Shown one piece after another: positions 51,246 through 60,032 of a stretch of DNA of 64,000 nucleotides; the stretch's first letter is position 1, and each line of letters opens with the position of its first letter. This stretch comes from an uncultured Treponema sp. Lineage in GTDB: Bacteria > Spirochaetota > Spirochaetia > Treponematales > Treponemataceae. The notes under the pieces were generated by a model, which ran no database searches, was not told where the DNA came from, and saw only the letters and a program-made list of their open reading frames with translations. Position numbers and translations under genes: made by a program. Where the stretch lies: positions 1-64,000 of the forward strand of contig CAMVHR010000007.1 of NCBI GenBank assembly GCA_947167345.1, read 5' to 3'.

Positions 51246-52268
51246 TTAGAATTGCTTTATACAATATGCATCAAGATTTTTTTTGCAGTTCATTGTCAAA
51301 AAGTAAAATTTGTAGTCAGATTTTTCTACGGACACAGATTTTTCAGTGTAATTTGTGAAGAATCGTTCTGCCTGCTGTTTATTAGTGCTTTCAAGACTGT
51401 TTTTCATGCTTGTATAGTTTCCTGATTTTACAAGGCTTATTCCTATAATTTGAGAACCATTCGAAGTACTTGTCCATACTCCGCCATAAGAAGAATATGT
51501 TTGCAACAATTTTACTCCTTTTTCGATTTTTGCAAAACTCTTGTTGATAACATTTAAACTCAGAAAAGCTGTTTCCATTTCTTTTTTTGAAGGAATGTAC
51601 CATCCTTTTGTATATGGACATTCTTTTGTATCTGAAAATAAATCTGCATAGTGTTCTGCATATCCTAAAGCTGCAAATACCTTATCAGAAAAAATGGCAG
51701 AATTTGCTTTTTTAATACGCTCATAACTGTCTTTTCCTGTTTCTGCATCTCTTAAGGTGCTGAACTTTCTATTTATATTATCACTACAGAAGAATGTATT
51801 TGTAGATTTTACAGATATACCCATGTTTTTACCATTTTCAGTATTGTATATAATTGCCATTGGATGAACAGAATTTTTGATGATACTATAGCAATCTGTA
51901 CTTACAATTGGACCTTCCGCAAGAACTATATCACCTTTTTCAATATCTCTCCATTTTGCAGTAAGAACCATATCTCCTGTCACTTTGTATTTTTCATTAA
52001 TAATTTCTTGTGTTCCTGATTGTGTCCATCCTTCAAATGTCTTTTTGTCTGCATATAGGGCTGGAAGTTCTTTTTCTGTCAGCTTGTATGCATTATTCAT
52101 GGTTTGCTTTTTTGGTGCCGTACCAAACTCTGATACATATGAAAGTGAATACCGTTTTTGTTCCTTTGGTATTTCTTCCTGCTCAAAATCATCTGCCATG
52201 TTTGCACAAGACGTAATCAAACTGAGGACAATAAATCCAACCGCTGTAATGAAACAATGTTTTTTCAT
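51246..52268 (-). CDS. Lipoprotein with InlB-type repeat and Lcl-like domain
   Basis: A 340-residue lipoprotein: signal ending LITSC (Cys about 21). A Listeria-Bacteroides (InlB B) repeat spans about 43-108, with YVSEFGTAPKK and YKVTGDMVLTAKW. The C-terminal part resembles the Lcl/DUF1566 fold, with CPYTKGWYIPSKKEMETAFLSLN and GGVWTSTSNGSQ. Such proteins are surface-exposed or adhesive in gut bacteria. Its ribosome site AGGAG is clear. On the minus strand a TATAAT (52306-52301) lies in the divergent region. It stands alone. Confidence 0.85.
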   Translation of the reverse strand: MKKHCFITAVGFIVLSLITSCANMADDFEQEEIPKEQKRYSLSYVSEFGTAPKKQTMNNAYKLTEKELPALYADKKTFEGWTQSGTQEIINEKYKVTGDMVLTAKWRDIEKGDIVLAEGPIVSTDCYSIIKNSVHPMAIIYNTENGKNMGISVKSTNTFFCSDNINRKFSTLRDAETGKDSYERIKKANSAIFSDKVFAALGYAEHYADLFSDTKECPYTKGWYIPSKKEMETAFLSLNVINKSFAKIEKGVKLLQTYSSYGGVWTSTSNGSQIIGISLVKSGNYTSMKNSLESTNKQQAERFFTNYTEKSVSVEKSDYKFYFLTMNCKKNLDAYCIKQF

Positions 52269-52395
52269 AAAACACTCCTAATAATTTTTTTTCTCTCTCT
52301 ATTATAGTTATTCCTTTTGATTGCTATTTTTTGTCCAAATTTTTTACAAAAAAATGAAAAAAATTGATTTTTTTTTATATGAAAGTGTTAGATAA

Positions 52396-52424
52396 TAGAC
52401 ACGAAAACTTTTTTTTGATATAAT
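52396..52424 (+). promoter_or_regulatory. Promoter of rpoZ-miaA
   Basis: TAGACA (52396-52401), a 17-bp spacer and an extended -10, TGATATAAT, with TATAAT at 52419-52424. It is preceded by several poly-A and poly-T tracts (52330-52380) that could act as UP-like or curved DNA. Confidence 0.7.
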
Positions 52425-52445
52425 TTTAAAATAAAGGGGTATAGC

Positions 52446-52637
52446 ATGATTTTTCCACTTGAAGAATTAGTAAAATTTAAAGGTAGCATATATGAAATTA
52501 CAGCTGCAGCAAGCAGACGTGCTTTTCAGCTTGCAAAAATAAAAGATCCTATATTGGAAGAACATGACGGAAAAGATGTTAGTGTTGCAGCTATGCAGCT
52601 TTTTAAGGGAGATGTAAAATATCGCATTGAACAGTAA
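52446..52637 (+). CDS. rpoZ: RNA polymerase omega subunit
   Basis: A 63-residue protein matching the omega pattern: PLEELVKFKGSIYEITAAASRRAFQLA, then the helical tail with VSVAAMQLFKGDVKYRIE. It stabilises the beta-prime subunit. It is shorter than the usual 70-90 residues. Its stop codon overlaps the miaA start by 11 bp. The AAAGGGG ribosome site and strong promoter support it. Confidence 0.82.
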   Translation: MIFPLEELVKFKGSIYEITAAASRRAFQLAKIKDPILEEHDGKDVSVAAMQLFKGDVKYRIEQ

Positions 52638-53553
52638 TACAGTTATTGTTATATTTGCACCTACTGCTTGTGGTAAGACTGCTTTAACCAGAGATATCTT
52701 TGGAAAAAGTAGTCTTTCTTATTTTAAAGGTTTGGGAGAGGTTGTAAGTGCTGACAGTCAGGCTGTTTATAAAGGCCTTGATATTGGAACCGCAAAGCCT
52801 GATGAAGATGAGCAGAAAGATATTCCTCATCATCTTATCGATGTAGTAACTCCTGATGTTCAGTTTGGGGTTGGGGAGTTTATTGAACTTGCAGATGAGT
52901 GCTGTGAAGATATTATTGAACGTGGATTATATCCTGTTGTTACTGGAGGAACAGGTTTTTACATAAGAAATTTCCTTATGGGGTTGCCAGTTACTCCTAT
53001 AAGTAATGTCTATATACGTGACGGGTTAAAACACCGTATTGAAAATGAAGGAAATTTTGTCTTATATGAGGAATTGAAAGAAAAAGATCCTGTTAGTGCA
53101 AAAAAGATAAATGTTCATGATGCATATCGTATAGTCAGGGCTCTGGAAGTTTTTTATGCATCTGGCAGACCGTTAAGTTCTTATGAATTACCATCGTCAT
53201 TACGCAAGAAATTTCGTTTTATAACTATAATACTAGATAGAGATAGAAAAGATCTGTACAGTCGGATAAATGAGCGTGTTGATAGGATGTTTTTGCAGGG
53301 ACTTGCTGATGAAGTTACTCAATTGAAAGCTTCGGGCTTTACAAAAGATTCTCCGGGAATGAAAGCTATTGGATATAGTGAATTTTTTATGTCTGACCTT
53401 TCTTCAATAGAAGAAATAAAAGAACGCATAAAGAAAGACAGCCGCAGGTATGCAAAGCGTCAGTATACTTTTATGAGAGACATTCCTGGAGCTGTAACAT
53501 TTGATGCAGATGATAAAGACGGTATACTTGACTATCTTCAGCGGTCAGTGTAA
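52627..53553 (+). CDS. miaA: tRNA dimethylallyltransferase
   Basis: A 308-residue enzyme that prenylates A37 of tRNAs reading UNN codons. Walker A is APTACGKTAL (residues 11-20, usually GPTASGKT), with ADSQAVYKGLDIGTAKP, HHLIDV, GGTGFYI and the C-terminal SPGMKAIGYSEF. The start is the TTG at 52627 inside rpoZ; no ATG is available and the ribosome site is distant, so translation is likely coupled to rpoZ. Its end overlaps the convergent rfbB by 16 bp. Confidence 0.95.
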   Translation: MNSNTVIVIFAPTACGKTALTRDIFGKSSLSYFKGLGEVVSADSQAVYKGLDIGTAKPDEDEQKDIPHHLIDVVTPDVQFGVGEFIELADECCEDIIERGLYPVVTGGTGFYIRNFLMGLPVTPISNVYIRDGLKHRIENEGNFVLYEELKEKDPVSAKKINVHDAYRIVRALEVFYASGRPLSSYELPSSLRKKFRFITIILDRDRKDLYSRINERVDRMFLQGLADEVTQLKASGFTKDSPGMKAIGYSEFFMSDLSSIEEIKERIKKDSRRYAKRQYTFMRDIPGAVTFDADDKDGILDYLQRSV

Positions 53554-54626
53554 TTTTTCTGAATCCAGTTTTTATATTCTCCGCTTAAAATATGCTCAAT
53601 CCACTCGGAATGAGAGAGATACCAGTCTACAGTCAGAGATAGCCCCTGTTCAAAAGACATCTTTCGTTCCCATCCAAGTTCTTTCTTTATTTTTGAACAA
53701 TCAATAGCGTATCGTGCATCATGCCCTGGTCTGTCTTTTACGTGAATGATTGTGTTTTCTACAGCAGATGCTTCAAGATTGCATTTTTTCGAAGTTATTT
53801 CAATAAGTTTTTTCAGCAGCTCTATGTTCTGCCATTCATTTTCACCGCCAATATTGTATTTTTCGCCAGAAATTCCTTTAGAGACAATCTGCCAGACGGC
53901 TCTGTTATGATCCTCTACATAAATCCAGTCACGGATGTTTTTTCCTTCTCCATAAACTGGCAAAGGGGTTCCTTTCTTTATGTTCATAATCATGAGGGGA
54001 ATCAGCTTTTCCGGGAATTGGTACGGTCCATAATTATTTGTACAATTGGAAAGTGTTACAGGCATTCCGAATGTATGATGATATGCCATGACAATATGAT
54101 CACTGGAAGCTTTGCTGGCAGAATACGGAGAGCGAGGATCATAGGCTGTTGTTTCTGTAAAATATCCTGTAGCACCAAGAGAGCCGTAAACTTCATCCGT
54201 TGAAATATGATGAAAAAGAACATCTTCCCTTGGATTATCAAGAGATATGTTCCAGTATTTTCTAGCAACGTCCAAAAGTGTATATGTTCCCATGACGTTA
54301 GTCTTTATGAATGTTTCAGGTCCTAAAACTGAGCGGTCTACATGGCTTTCTGCTGCAAAATGAATTACTGTATCAATATTATATTTCTTGAAAATTCTTT
54401 CAATTTCGTTTCTGTCACAAATATCGGTTTTTTCAAAGAAATACCTTTTTCCACCATGTTCCTCTTGAATGTTTTCAAGGTTTTCAAGGTTTCCGGCATA
54501 AGTAAGGTTGTCTACATTAATGACATTTCCTTTAAAGGATGATTCCGAAAATAGATAATGTATGAAGTTCGAACCAATAAAACCACAGCCTCCAGTAATT
54601 AATATATTGTGCAGTTTTCTTTCCAT
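53538..54626 (-). CDS. rfbB: dTDP-glucose 4,6-dehydratase
   Basis: A 362-residue SDR enzyme, second step in dTDP-rhamnose synthesis. NAD-binding ITGGCGFIGSNFIHY (near residues 8-22), HFAAESHVDRS, the STDEVYG triad segment and YSASKASSDH with the catalytic Tyr-x3-Lys. ATG 54626 has GGAGG 6 nt upstream. It is last in the operon rfbA-rfbC-rfbD-rfbB. Confidence 0.97.
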   Translation of the reverse strand: MERKLHNILITGGCGFIGSNFIHYLFSESSFKGNVINVDNLTYAGNLENLENIQEEHGGKRYFFEKTDICDRNEIERIFKKYNIDTVIHFAAESHVDRSVLGPETFIKTNVMGTYTLLDVARKYWNISLDNPREDVLFHHISTDEVYGSLGATGYFTETTAYDPRSPYSASKASSDHIVMAYHHTFGMPVTLSNCTNNYGPYQFPEKLIPLMIMNIKKGTPLPVYGEGKNIRDWIYVEDHNRAVWQIVSKGISGEKYNIGGENEWQNIELLKKLIEITSKKCNLEASAVENTIIHVKDRPGHDARYAIDCSKIKKELGWERKMSFEQGLSLTVDWYLSHSEWIEHILSGEYKNWIQKNYTDR

Positions 54627-54651
54627 AAGATATCCTCCAAAGTTGTTGAAA

Positions 54652-55611
54652 TTAATATATTTCAAAGCGTTCTGATTTTATGAATTTTTCAAGGCTTTCT
54701 TCCCAAGAGGGAATTTTTACATGAAGAAGTGCTTTTATTTTTTCCTTTGAAAGTACAGAATATTCCGGACGCTTTACAGGGGAAGGAAATTCTTCTGATG
54801 TGCACGGTAAAACAGCACAGTCCTGAGTAATACGGTTGTACTTTTTTCCAAGTTCATATATTTTGGATGCAAAGTTAAACCAAGTTGTTTCTCCTGAATT
54901 AGTGTAGTTGTAAATCCCATAGGGGAGAGCAGAATTTTTTCCAAATAAATGTCTTGCATGATTTGAAGATTCTATTATCTTACATATTACAGCTGCAAGA
55001 TCACAGGCAAATGTCGGAGAGCCTGTTTGGTCATTTACAACTTTCACTTCGGTACGAGTATTCATTGCATTTGTCATAGTATATACAAAGTTTTTACCTT
55101 CAAAACCATATAACCATGCAGTTCTGAGGATATAATACTGTGTCATTTCCTTCTGAATTGCATTTTCACCGTCAGATTTTGTTTTGCCGTATATTCCATT
55201 TGGATTTTTTTTGTCTTCTTCTGTATAAGGCGTCTTTGAGGATCCGTCGAACACATAGTCTGTAGAAATGTGTATAAGCTTTGCTCCAATACGTCTTGTT
55301 GTCCGAGTTATATTTCTTACTCCGACTTCATTGATTGCAGCTGCAAGTTCTGGTTCTTCTTCTGCCTTATTTACATTTGTATATCCTGAACAGTTTACAA
55401 CCCATGTTATTTTTTCGGAGGTTTTTCCCATGCTTACGGCATTGCCGGTTTGTGTTGACGTACTGTCGTGAGATTCTGCAAAAGAATCTAGCTGTGAAGG
55501 ATTTGTTATGTCAACATCCCTGTCTGTTCCAATCCATTGTATTTTATTCAGAGTAAGCTGATGAGAAAGTTCTTTTCCCAACATTCCCTGTGACCCAATA
55601 AGCCATACCAT
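54652..55611 (-). CDS. rfbD: dTDP-4-dehydrorhamnose reductase
   Basis: A 319-residue NADPH-dependent SDR enzyme, last step in dTDP-L-rhamnose synthesis. N-terminal WLIGSQGMLGKEL, DITNPSQL, the STDYVFDG segment and the YGKTKSDGE Tyr-x3-Lys pair. An insertion of about 20 polar residues (ESHDSTSTQTGNAVSMGKTS) lies at about 49-68, beyond the family norm. It has a GAGAGG ribosome site. Confidence 0.95.
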   Translation of the reverse strand: MVWLIGSQGMLGKELSHQLTLNKIQWIGTDRDVDITNPSQLDSFAESHDSTSTQTGNAVSMGKTSEKITWVVNCSGYTNVNKAEEEPELAAAINEVGVRNITRTTRRIGAKLIHISTDYVFDGSSKTPYTEEDKKNPNGIYGKTKSDGENAIQKEMTQYYILRTAWLYGFEGKNFVYTMTNAMNTRTEVKVVNDQTGSPTFACDLAAVICKIIESSNHARHLFGKNSALPYGIYNYTNSGETTWFNFASKIYELGKKYNRITQDCAVLPCTSEEFPSPVKRPEYSVLSKEKIKALLHVKIPSWEESLEKFIKSERFEIY

Positions 55612-55622
55612 TTATTACCTCT

Positions 55623-56204
55623 CTAATATCCAATCCATTTTCCGTTAATATCAAAATAAGCCTTGTCATGACAAAAAGCTGGATGTTCCATATCTTTTTT
55701 TGAAAGATTCGGTATTGTTTCTGCATCAAAAGTCCAATCAATTCCTAATGATTCATCATTCCACATAATACCGTCTTCATCTTCCGGATGGTAGAAGTCT
55801 GTACATTTGTATGCAAAAACTGCTGTATCACTCAATACATAAAAACCGTGTGCAAAACCTTTGGGAATGTAAAACTGATTTTGCTGTTCGCTGTCCAAAA
55901 CAACGCCATAATATTTTCCGAATGTCTTTGAATCTTTTCGTAAATCAACAGCAACATCGTATACTTTTCCAGAAACAGCACGCACAAGTTTCCCCTGTGG
56001 ATGAAGCGTTTGAAAGTGGAGTCCCCTCAATACACCTTTTGTACTTGCAGACTGGTTATCCTGAACAAATTCCATGGAAAGACCTGCTTTTTTAAATTCT
56101 TCTTCATTATAAACTTCAAAAAAATATCCTCGGGAATCCCCAAAAACCTTTGGAAAAATTTCATACAAGCCTTCTATTGGGCTTTTTTTGAATTCAAATG
56201 GCAT
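55623..56204 (-). CDS. rfbC: dTDP-4-dehydrorhamnose 3,5-epimerase
   Basis: A 193-residue cupin epimerase, third step in dTDP-rhamnose synthesis. GYFFEVYNEEEF, LRGLHFQ (catalytic His) and PKGFAHGFYVLSD are typical, as is the acid YHPEDEDGIMWND segment. It begins directly after the rfbA stop (TAAATG), so the pair are coupled. Confidence 0.96.
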   Translation of the reverse strand: MPFEFKKSPIEGLYEIFPKVFGDSRGYFFEVYNEEEFKKAGLSMEFVQDNQSASTKGVLRGLHFQTLHPQGKLVRAVSGKVYDVAVDLRKDSKTFGKYYGVVLDSEQQNQFYIPKGFAHGFYVLSDTAVFAYKCTDFYHPEDEDGIMWNDESLGIDWTFDAETIPNLSKKDMEHPAFCHDKAYFDINGKWIGY

Positions 56205-57080
56205 TTACGAACGCTCCGCAATGTAAGATAAATATTCGCCATAAGTTGTTTTATAGCCTTTTGCAAGATTTAACATTTGATCTTTTGAAATCCAATTTTT
56301 TGAGTATGCAATTTCTTCTATACAGCTTATATACATTCCTTGTCTCTTTTGTATTGTTGCAATGAAATTTGAGGCTTCAAGAAGACCATCATAAGTTCCT
56401 GTATCAAGCCATGCCATTCCCCGTCCAAGAAGATTGACTTTTAATGCATTCTTTTTTAAATATTCATTGTTGACAGCTGTTATTTCTATTTCGCCACGTG
56501 CTGACGGCTTGATGCTCTTTGCAATATCAATAACGGAATTGTCATAATAATAAAGTCCTGGAACTGCGTAATTTGACTTTGGGCATGAAGGTTTTTCTTC
56601 AATACCAAGAACATTTCCGTCTTTGTCAAAATCTACTACACCGTAAGCTGTTGGGTCTTTGACATAATATCCGAAGATTACAGCACCTCCTTCGGTTTCT
56701 ATTTTTTTAGATGCAATTTTTAGAGTTTTTGTAAATGACTGCCCATAAAAAATGTTGTCACCCAATACAAGGGCAACGGAATCCTTTCCAATGAATTTTT
56801 CACCAACAATAAAAGCATCTGCTAGCCCTCTGGGGGTTTCCTGAACGGCATATTCAAATTTCATGCCAAGCCATGAACCGTCACCGAACAGTTCTTTAAA
56901 CAAACCAATGTCTCTTGGCGTTGATATGATGAGAATTTCTCGAATATCAGAAAGCATCAGTACGCTTAGTGGATAATATATCATTGGTTTATCATATAGT
57001 GGAAGAATTTGCTTTGATACAGCTTTTGTTATAGGATAGAGTCTTGTTCCAGATCCGCCTGCAAGAATGATACCTTTCAT
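56205..57080 (-). CDS. rfbA: Glucose-1-phosphate thymidylyltransferase
   Basis: A 291-residue enzyme, first step in dTDP-rhamnose synthesis. N-terminal [18 protein letters not shown], then [25 protein letters not shown] and [17 protein letters not shown] 57080 is the natural family start; a start at 57116 would include the promoter. A good promoter lies just before it, and no ribosome site is present, so the mRNA is probably leaderless. dTDP-rhamnose usually feeds surface polysaccharide. Confidence 0.97.
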   Translation of the reverse strand: MKGIILAGGSGTRLYPITKAVSKQILPLYDKPMIYYPLSVLMLSDIREILIISTPRDIGLFKELFGDGSWLGMKFEYAVQETPRGLADAFIVGEKFIGKDSVALVLGDNIFYGQSFTKTLKIASKKIETEGGAVIFGYYVKDPTAYGVVDFDKDGNVLGIEEKPSCPKSNYAVPGLYYYDNSVIDIAKSIKPSARGEIEITAVNNEYLKKNALKVNLLGRGMAWLDTGTYDGLLEASNFIATIQKRQGMYISCIEEIAYSKNWISKDQMLNLAKGYKTTYGEYLSYIAERS

Positions 57081-57087
57081 GGCATAT

Positions 57088-57116
57088 ATTATATACAAAA
57101 AACATCCATTACTCAA
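57088..57116 (-). promoter_or_regulatory. Promoter of the rfb operon, leaderless
   Basis: On the minus strand TTGAGT (57116-57111), a 17-bp spacer and a consensus TATAAT (57093-57088). Transcription should start at about 57081, one base before the ATG. Confidence 0.7.
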
Positions 57117-57230
57117 TGCTGTTTTTCTGTATATTGCAGAAATACATTATCCGCTGTTTCATATTTTCCTGCATTATAATGTAGAATTTCTGAGAAGTAT
57201 TGAACTTGTATTTGTGCAATAAGTAAAGGT

Positions 57231-57240
57231 GTGCTATAAT
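57231..57240 (+). promoter_or_regulatory. Extended -10 promoter of the aminotransferase gene
   Basis: TGCTATAAT, with TATAAT at 57235-57240, is an extended -10 some 37 bp before the start codon at 57277. The -35 region (TTGTGC, 57212) is weak. Confidence 0.6.
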
Positions 57241-57276
57241 AGACACATTGCATATTTATGCATGTGGAGGTAAAAA

Positions 57277-58485
57277 ATGCCTGTAGCAGGCTACATAAAG
57301 GAAACTATGACCAGCAAAGGAGCTGGTGTAATTCGCAAGATGTTTGAGGAAGGCTTGCGATTAAAAAAAGAATATGGGGATGACAAAGTTTTTGACTTTA
57401 GTCTTGGAAATCCAGATCTTGATCCCCCTGTTCTGGTTCAAGAAGCCATCGTACAGGAAGCTGCAAAGACGGAAAAGAATTTTCATGGATACATGCCTAA
57501 TGCTGGTTATCCGTTCGCACGGCAAGCTATGGCAGACAAGACCTCTGCTGAACAAGGGGTTTCTGTTTCTGGAGATTGCGTTGTGATGTCTGTCGGTGCC
57601 GCTGGAGCTTTAAACTGTCTTTTAAAGGCGATTTTGAACGAAGATGATGAGGTTATTGTTCCTTCTCCTTTTTTTGCAGAATATCGCCATTACGTTCATA
57701 ATTATGGCGGAAAACTTATTGAAGTTCCTACAAAAAATGATTTTTCCATTGATGTAGATGCTATAAGAAAAGCACTTACCGAAAAAACGGCTGCGGTTTT
57801 GATTAATAGTCCTAATAACCCTACTGGAAGAATTTATTCTCAGAATGAAATTCATTCCCTTGCACAGGTTCTTGAAAAACATGCTTCAGAGTGCGGAAGA
57901 ATGCCTTATCTTATTTGTGATGAGCCTTACAGGGCAATTGCTTATGATGACAAAAAAGTTGCTTCTTCCTTTACAGAATACGCTGGCTCAGTGGTCGTTA
58001 CTTCCTTTGCAAAAAATTTAAGTATTCCGGGGGAAAGAATCGGATATATTTGTGTGAATCCTTCATGTCCAGATAAGGATGAGCTTGTTGCCGCATGTAT
58101 ATTTACGACTCGCATCTTGGGGTATGTAAATGCACCTGCACTATTCCAACATGTTGTTGCCAAGTCTTGGAATGCTCCATGTGACTATTCTCTTTATAAA
58201 AAAAGGCGTGATGAACTTGTTTCAATTCTAGATGACGCAGGTATTGAACATGCAAGCCCTGAAGGTGCATTCTACATGTGGTGTAAAGTGCCGGATGCTT
58301 TTTGCGGAGATGACATGGCATTCACAGACTATTTGAAAAAATACCTTATTCTTGCTGCTCCCGGAAGTGGGTTTGGGGGTAAAGGTTGGTTTAGACTTGC
58401 TTACTGCATAAGTGAGAAGAGCATTATTGATTCAAGACAGGCTTTCAAAAAAGCTATGGCTGATATAAAATTAGGTAACTTCTAA
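57277..58485 (+). CDS. Class I/II pyridoxal-phosphate aminotransferase
   Basis: A 402-residue PLP enzyme of fold type I. It shows FSLGNPDLDPP near the start, a PSPFFAEYRHY segment, INSPNNPTGRIYS, CDEPYRAI, and the PLP lysine in VTSFAKNLSIPGERIGY. The final arginine lies in the WFRLAYC stretch. The substrate is not certain; aspartate/alanine-type aminotransferases are most similar by pattern. A GGAGG ribosome site precedes the ATG. Glycogen synthase follows after 56 bp. Confidence 0.93.
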   Translation: MPVAGYIKETMTSKGAGVIRKMFEEGLRLKKEYGDDKVFDFSLGNPDLDPPVLVQEAIVQEAAKTEKNFHGYMPNAGYPFARQAMADKTSAEQGVSVSGDCVVMSVGAAGALNCLLKAILNEDDEVIVPSPFFAEYRHYVHNYGGKLIEVPTKNDFSIDVDAIRKALTEKTAAVLINSPNNPTGRIYSQNEIHSLAQVLEKHASECGRMPYLICDEPYRAIAYDDKKVASSFTEYAGSVVVTSFAKNLSIPGERIGYICVNPSCPDKDELVAACIFTTRILGYVNAPALFQHVVAKSWNAPCDYSLYKKRRDELVSILDDAGIEHASPEGAFYMWCKVPDAFCGDDMAFTDYLKKYLILAAPGSGFGGKGWFRLAYCISEKSIIDSRQAFKKAMADIKLGNF

Positions 58486-58515
58486 AACCTGAAGTTTTTA
58501 GGGGTTCCCAATAGT

Positions 58516-58523
58516 GATATAAC
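58516..58523 (+). promoter_or_regulatory. Possible promoter of glgA
   Basis: TGATATAAC, an extended -10-like element with TATAAC at 58518-58523, lies 19 bp before the glycogen synthase start at 58542. GGAGG lies between them. Confidence 0.4.
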
Positions 58524-58541
58524 TGACATGGAGGTTATTAT

Positions 58542-60029
58542 ATGAAAATTTTAATGGTTTCTGCAGAAGCTGTACCTTTTGCAAAGACTGGTGGTCTGGC
58601 AGACATGGTGAGTGCTCTTGCCATTCAGCTAGCAAATATGGGGCATGACGTAAAGATTGTTATTCCTCGATATTATAAGATTGACAGAAAGAAATTAGAG
58701 CCTCTTCCTGGCCCGATGGCAATTGCTGCTGGAACGATGGAAACTTGGTCTGCTGTATATAAGACTTCCATGCCAGGTTGTGAAAAGCTTCCAGTCTACT
58801 TTATTGATCATGAACAGTGTTTTGGTAGAGATGGCATTTATGGTGTTCCAAGTGAGACTGATTTTCATGATAATCCATACCGCTTTGCTGTTTTATGCCA
58901 TGGTGCATTCCAGTTGTGCCGCAAGTTGCAGTGGTTTCCTGACATTATTCATGCTCACGACTGGTCCGCATGTCTTGCTCCTGTTATTTTAAAGCATATC
59001 TGCCGCTATGCAGGTTTTGAAAAGACTGCAAGTGTCCTTACAATTCACAATCAAGGCTATCAAGGACAGTATGGCAAAGACAAATTCCCTGCACTTGGTG
59101 TAGATTGGGGGCTTTACTATGGTGCTGGGTTTGAACATGACGGTGGAATGAATTTTCTTCAGGCCGGCGTGTCTTCTGCTGACATGATAACGACAGTTTC
59201 ACCTACTTATGCCAATGAAATTCAGACTCCTGATGGAGGTTTTGGAATGGATGGCCTTTTACGCGTGCGCCATGATGTTGTGCGTGGCATTCTGAATGGT
59301 GCGGATGTTACTTACTGGAATCCTGAAAAAGACAGAAAAATTCCTGCACAGTTTTCTGTACGTAACTTGTCAGGAAAAGCTGTCTGTAAAGAAGCTCTTC
59401 AAAGACAGTTCGGGCTTGAAGTAAATCCTAATATTCCACTTTTTTCTATGGTTACTCGTCTTGTGGATCAGAAAGGCATTGGTGATGTATTTGGTCCTAT
59501 GCATGGTTCTATGTTTGCTATGTGTCGCGATATGAAGATTCAGTTTGTCGTACTTGGAAGTGGGGAAGCATGGTGTGAGAATGAAATTTCTTCATTGCAG
59601 TCAAAGCTTCCAAACTTTAGGGCTTATATTGGTTATAATGAATCATTGAGTCATTTGATTGAAGCTGGAAGTGATTTCTTCCTTATGCCGTCAAAATATG
59701 AGCCATGTGGATTGAATCAGATTTATTCGATGCTTTATGGCACTCTTCCTATCGTCCGCAGGACAGGAGGTCTTGCTGATACTGTTCAGAATTACAATCA
59801 GGATACTGGTGACGGAACGGGATTTGTTTTTGACCAGCTGTCTCCTAGTTCAATATATAATACTGTTGGGTGGGCTACTTGGGCTTATTATAACCGACAT
59901 GATGATATTGTAAAAATGCAGAAACGAGGCATGGTTCAGAACTTTGGCTGGGATATTGCGGCTCAAAGCTACCTTGATGTTTACAGGGAAGCTTTGAAAC
60001 GTGGATGTAACATTGATTATAAAATTTAG
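58542..60029 (+). CDS. glgA: Glycogen synthase (ADP-glucose type)
   Basis: A 495-residue GT5 glycosyltransferase that extends glycogen from ADP-glucose. KTGGLADMVSALA (15-27) binds the nucleotide sugar, with HAHDWSACLAP, NGADVTYWNPEKD, and the C-terminal KYEPCGLNQIYSMLYGTLPIVRRTGGLADTV. Length and motif order are typical. It is not adjacent to other glycogen genes here. Confidence 0.97.
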   Translation: MKILMVSAEAVPFAKTGGLADMVSALAIQLANMGHDVKIVIPRYYKIDRKKLEPLPGPMAIAAGTMETWSAVYKTSMPGCEKLPVYFIDHEQCFGRDGIYGVPSETDFHDNPYRFAVLCHGAFQLCRKLQWFPDIIHAHDWSACLAPVILKHICRYAGFEKTASVLTIHNQGYQGQYGKDKFPALGVDWGLYYGAGFEHDGGMNFLQAGVSSADMITTVSPTYANEIQTPDGGFGMDGLLRVRHDVVRGILNGADVTYWNPEKDRKIPAQFSVRNLSGKAVCKEALQRQFGLEVNPNIPLFSMVTRLVDQKGIGDVFGPMHGSMFAMCRDMKIQFVVLGSGEAWCENEISSLQSKLPNFRAYIGYNESLSHLIEAGSDFFLMPSKYEPCGLNQIYSMLYGTLPIVRRTGGLADTVQNYNQDTGDGTGFVFDQLSPSSIYNTVGWATWAYYNRHDDIVKMQKRGMVQNFGWDIAAQSYLDVYREALKRGCNIDYKI

Positions 60030-60032
60030 TGG

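Noticed and set aside
58490-58515. A terminator between the aminotransferase and glgA
   Set aside because: The possible stem (AACCT with AGGGGTT) is short and has no following T-tract.
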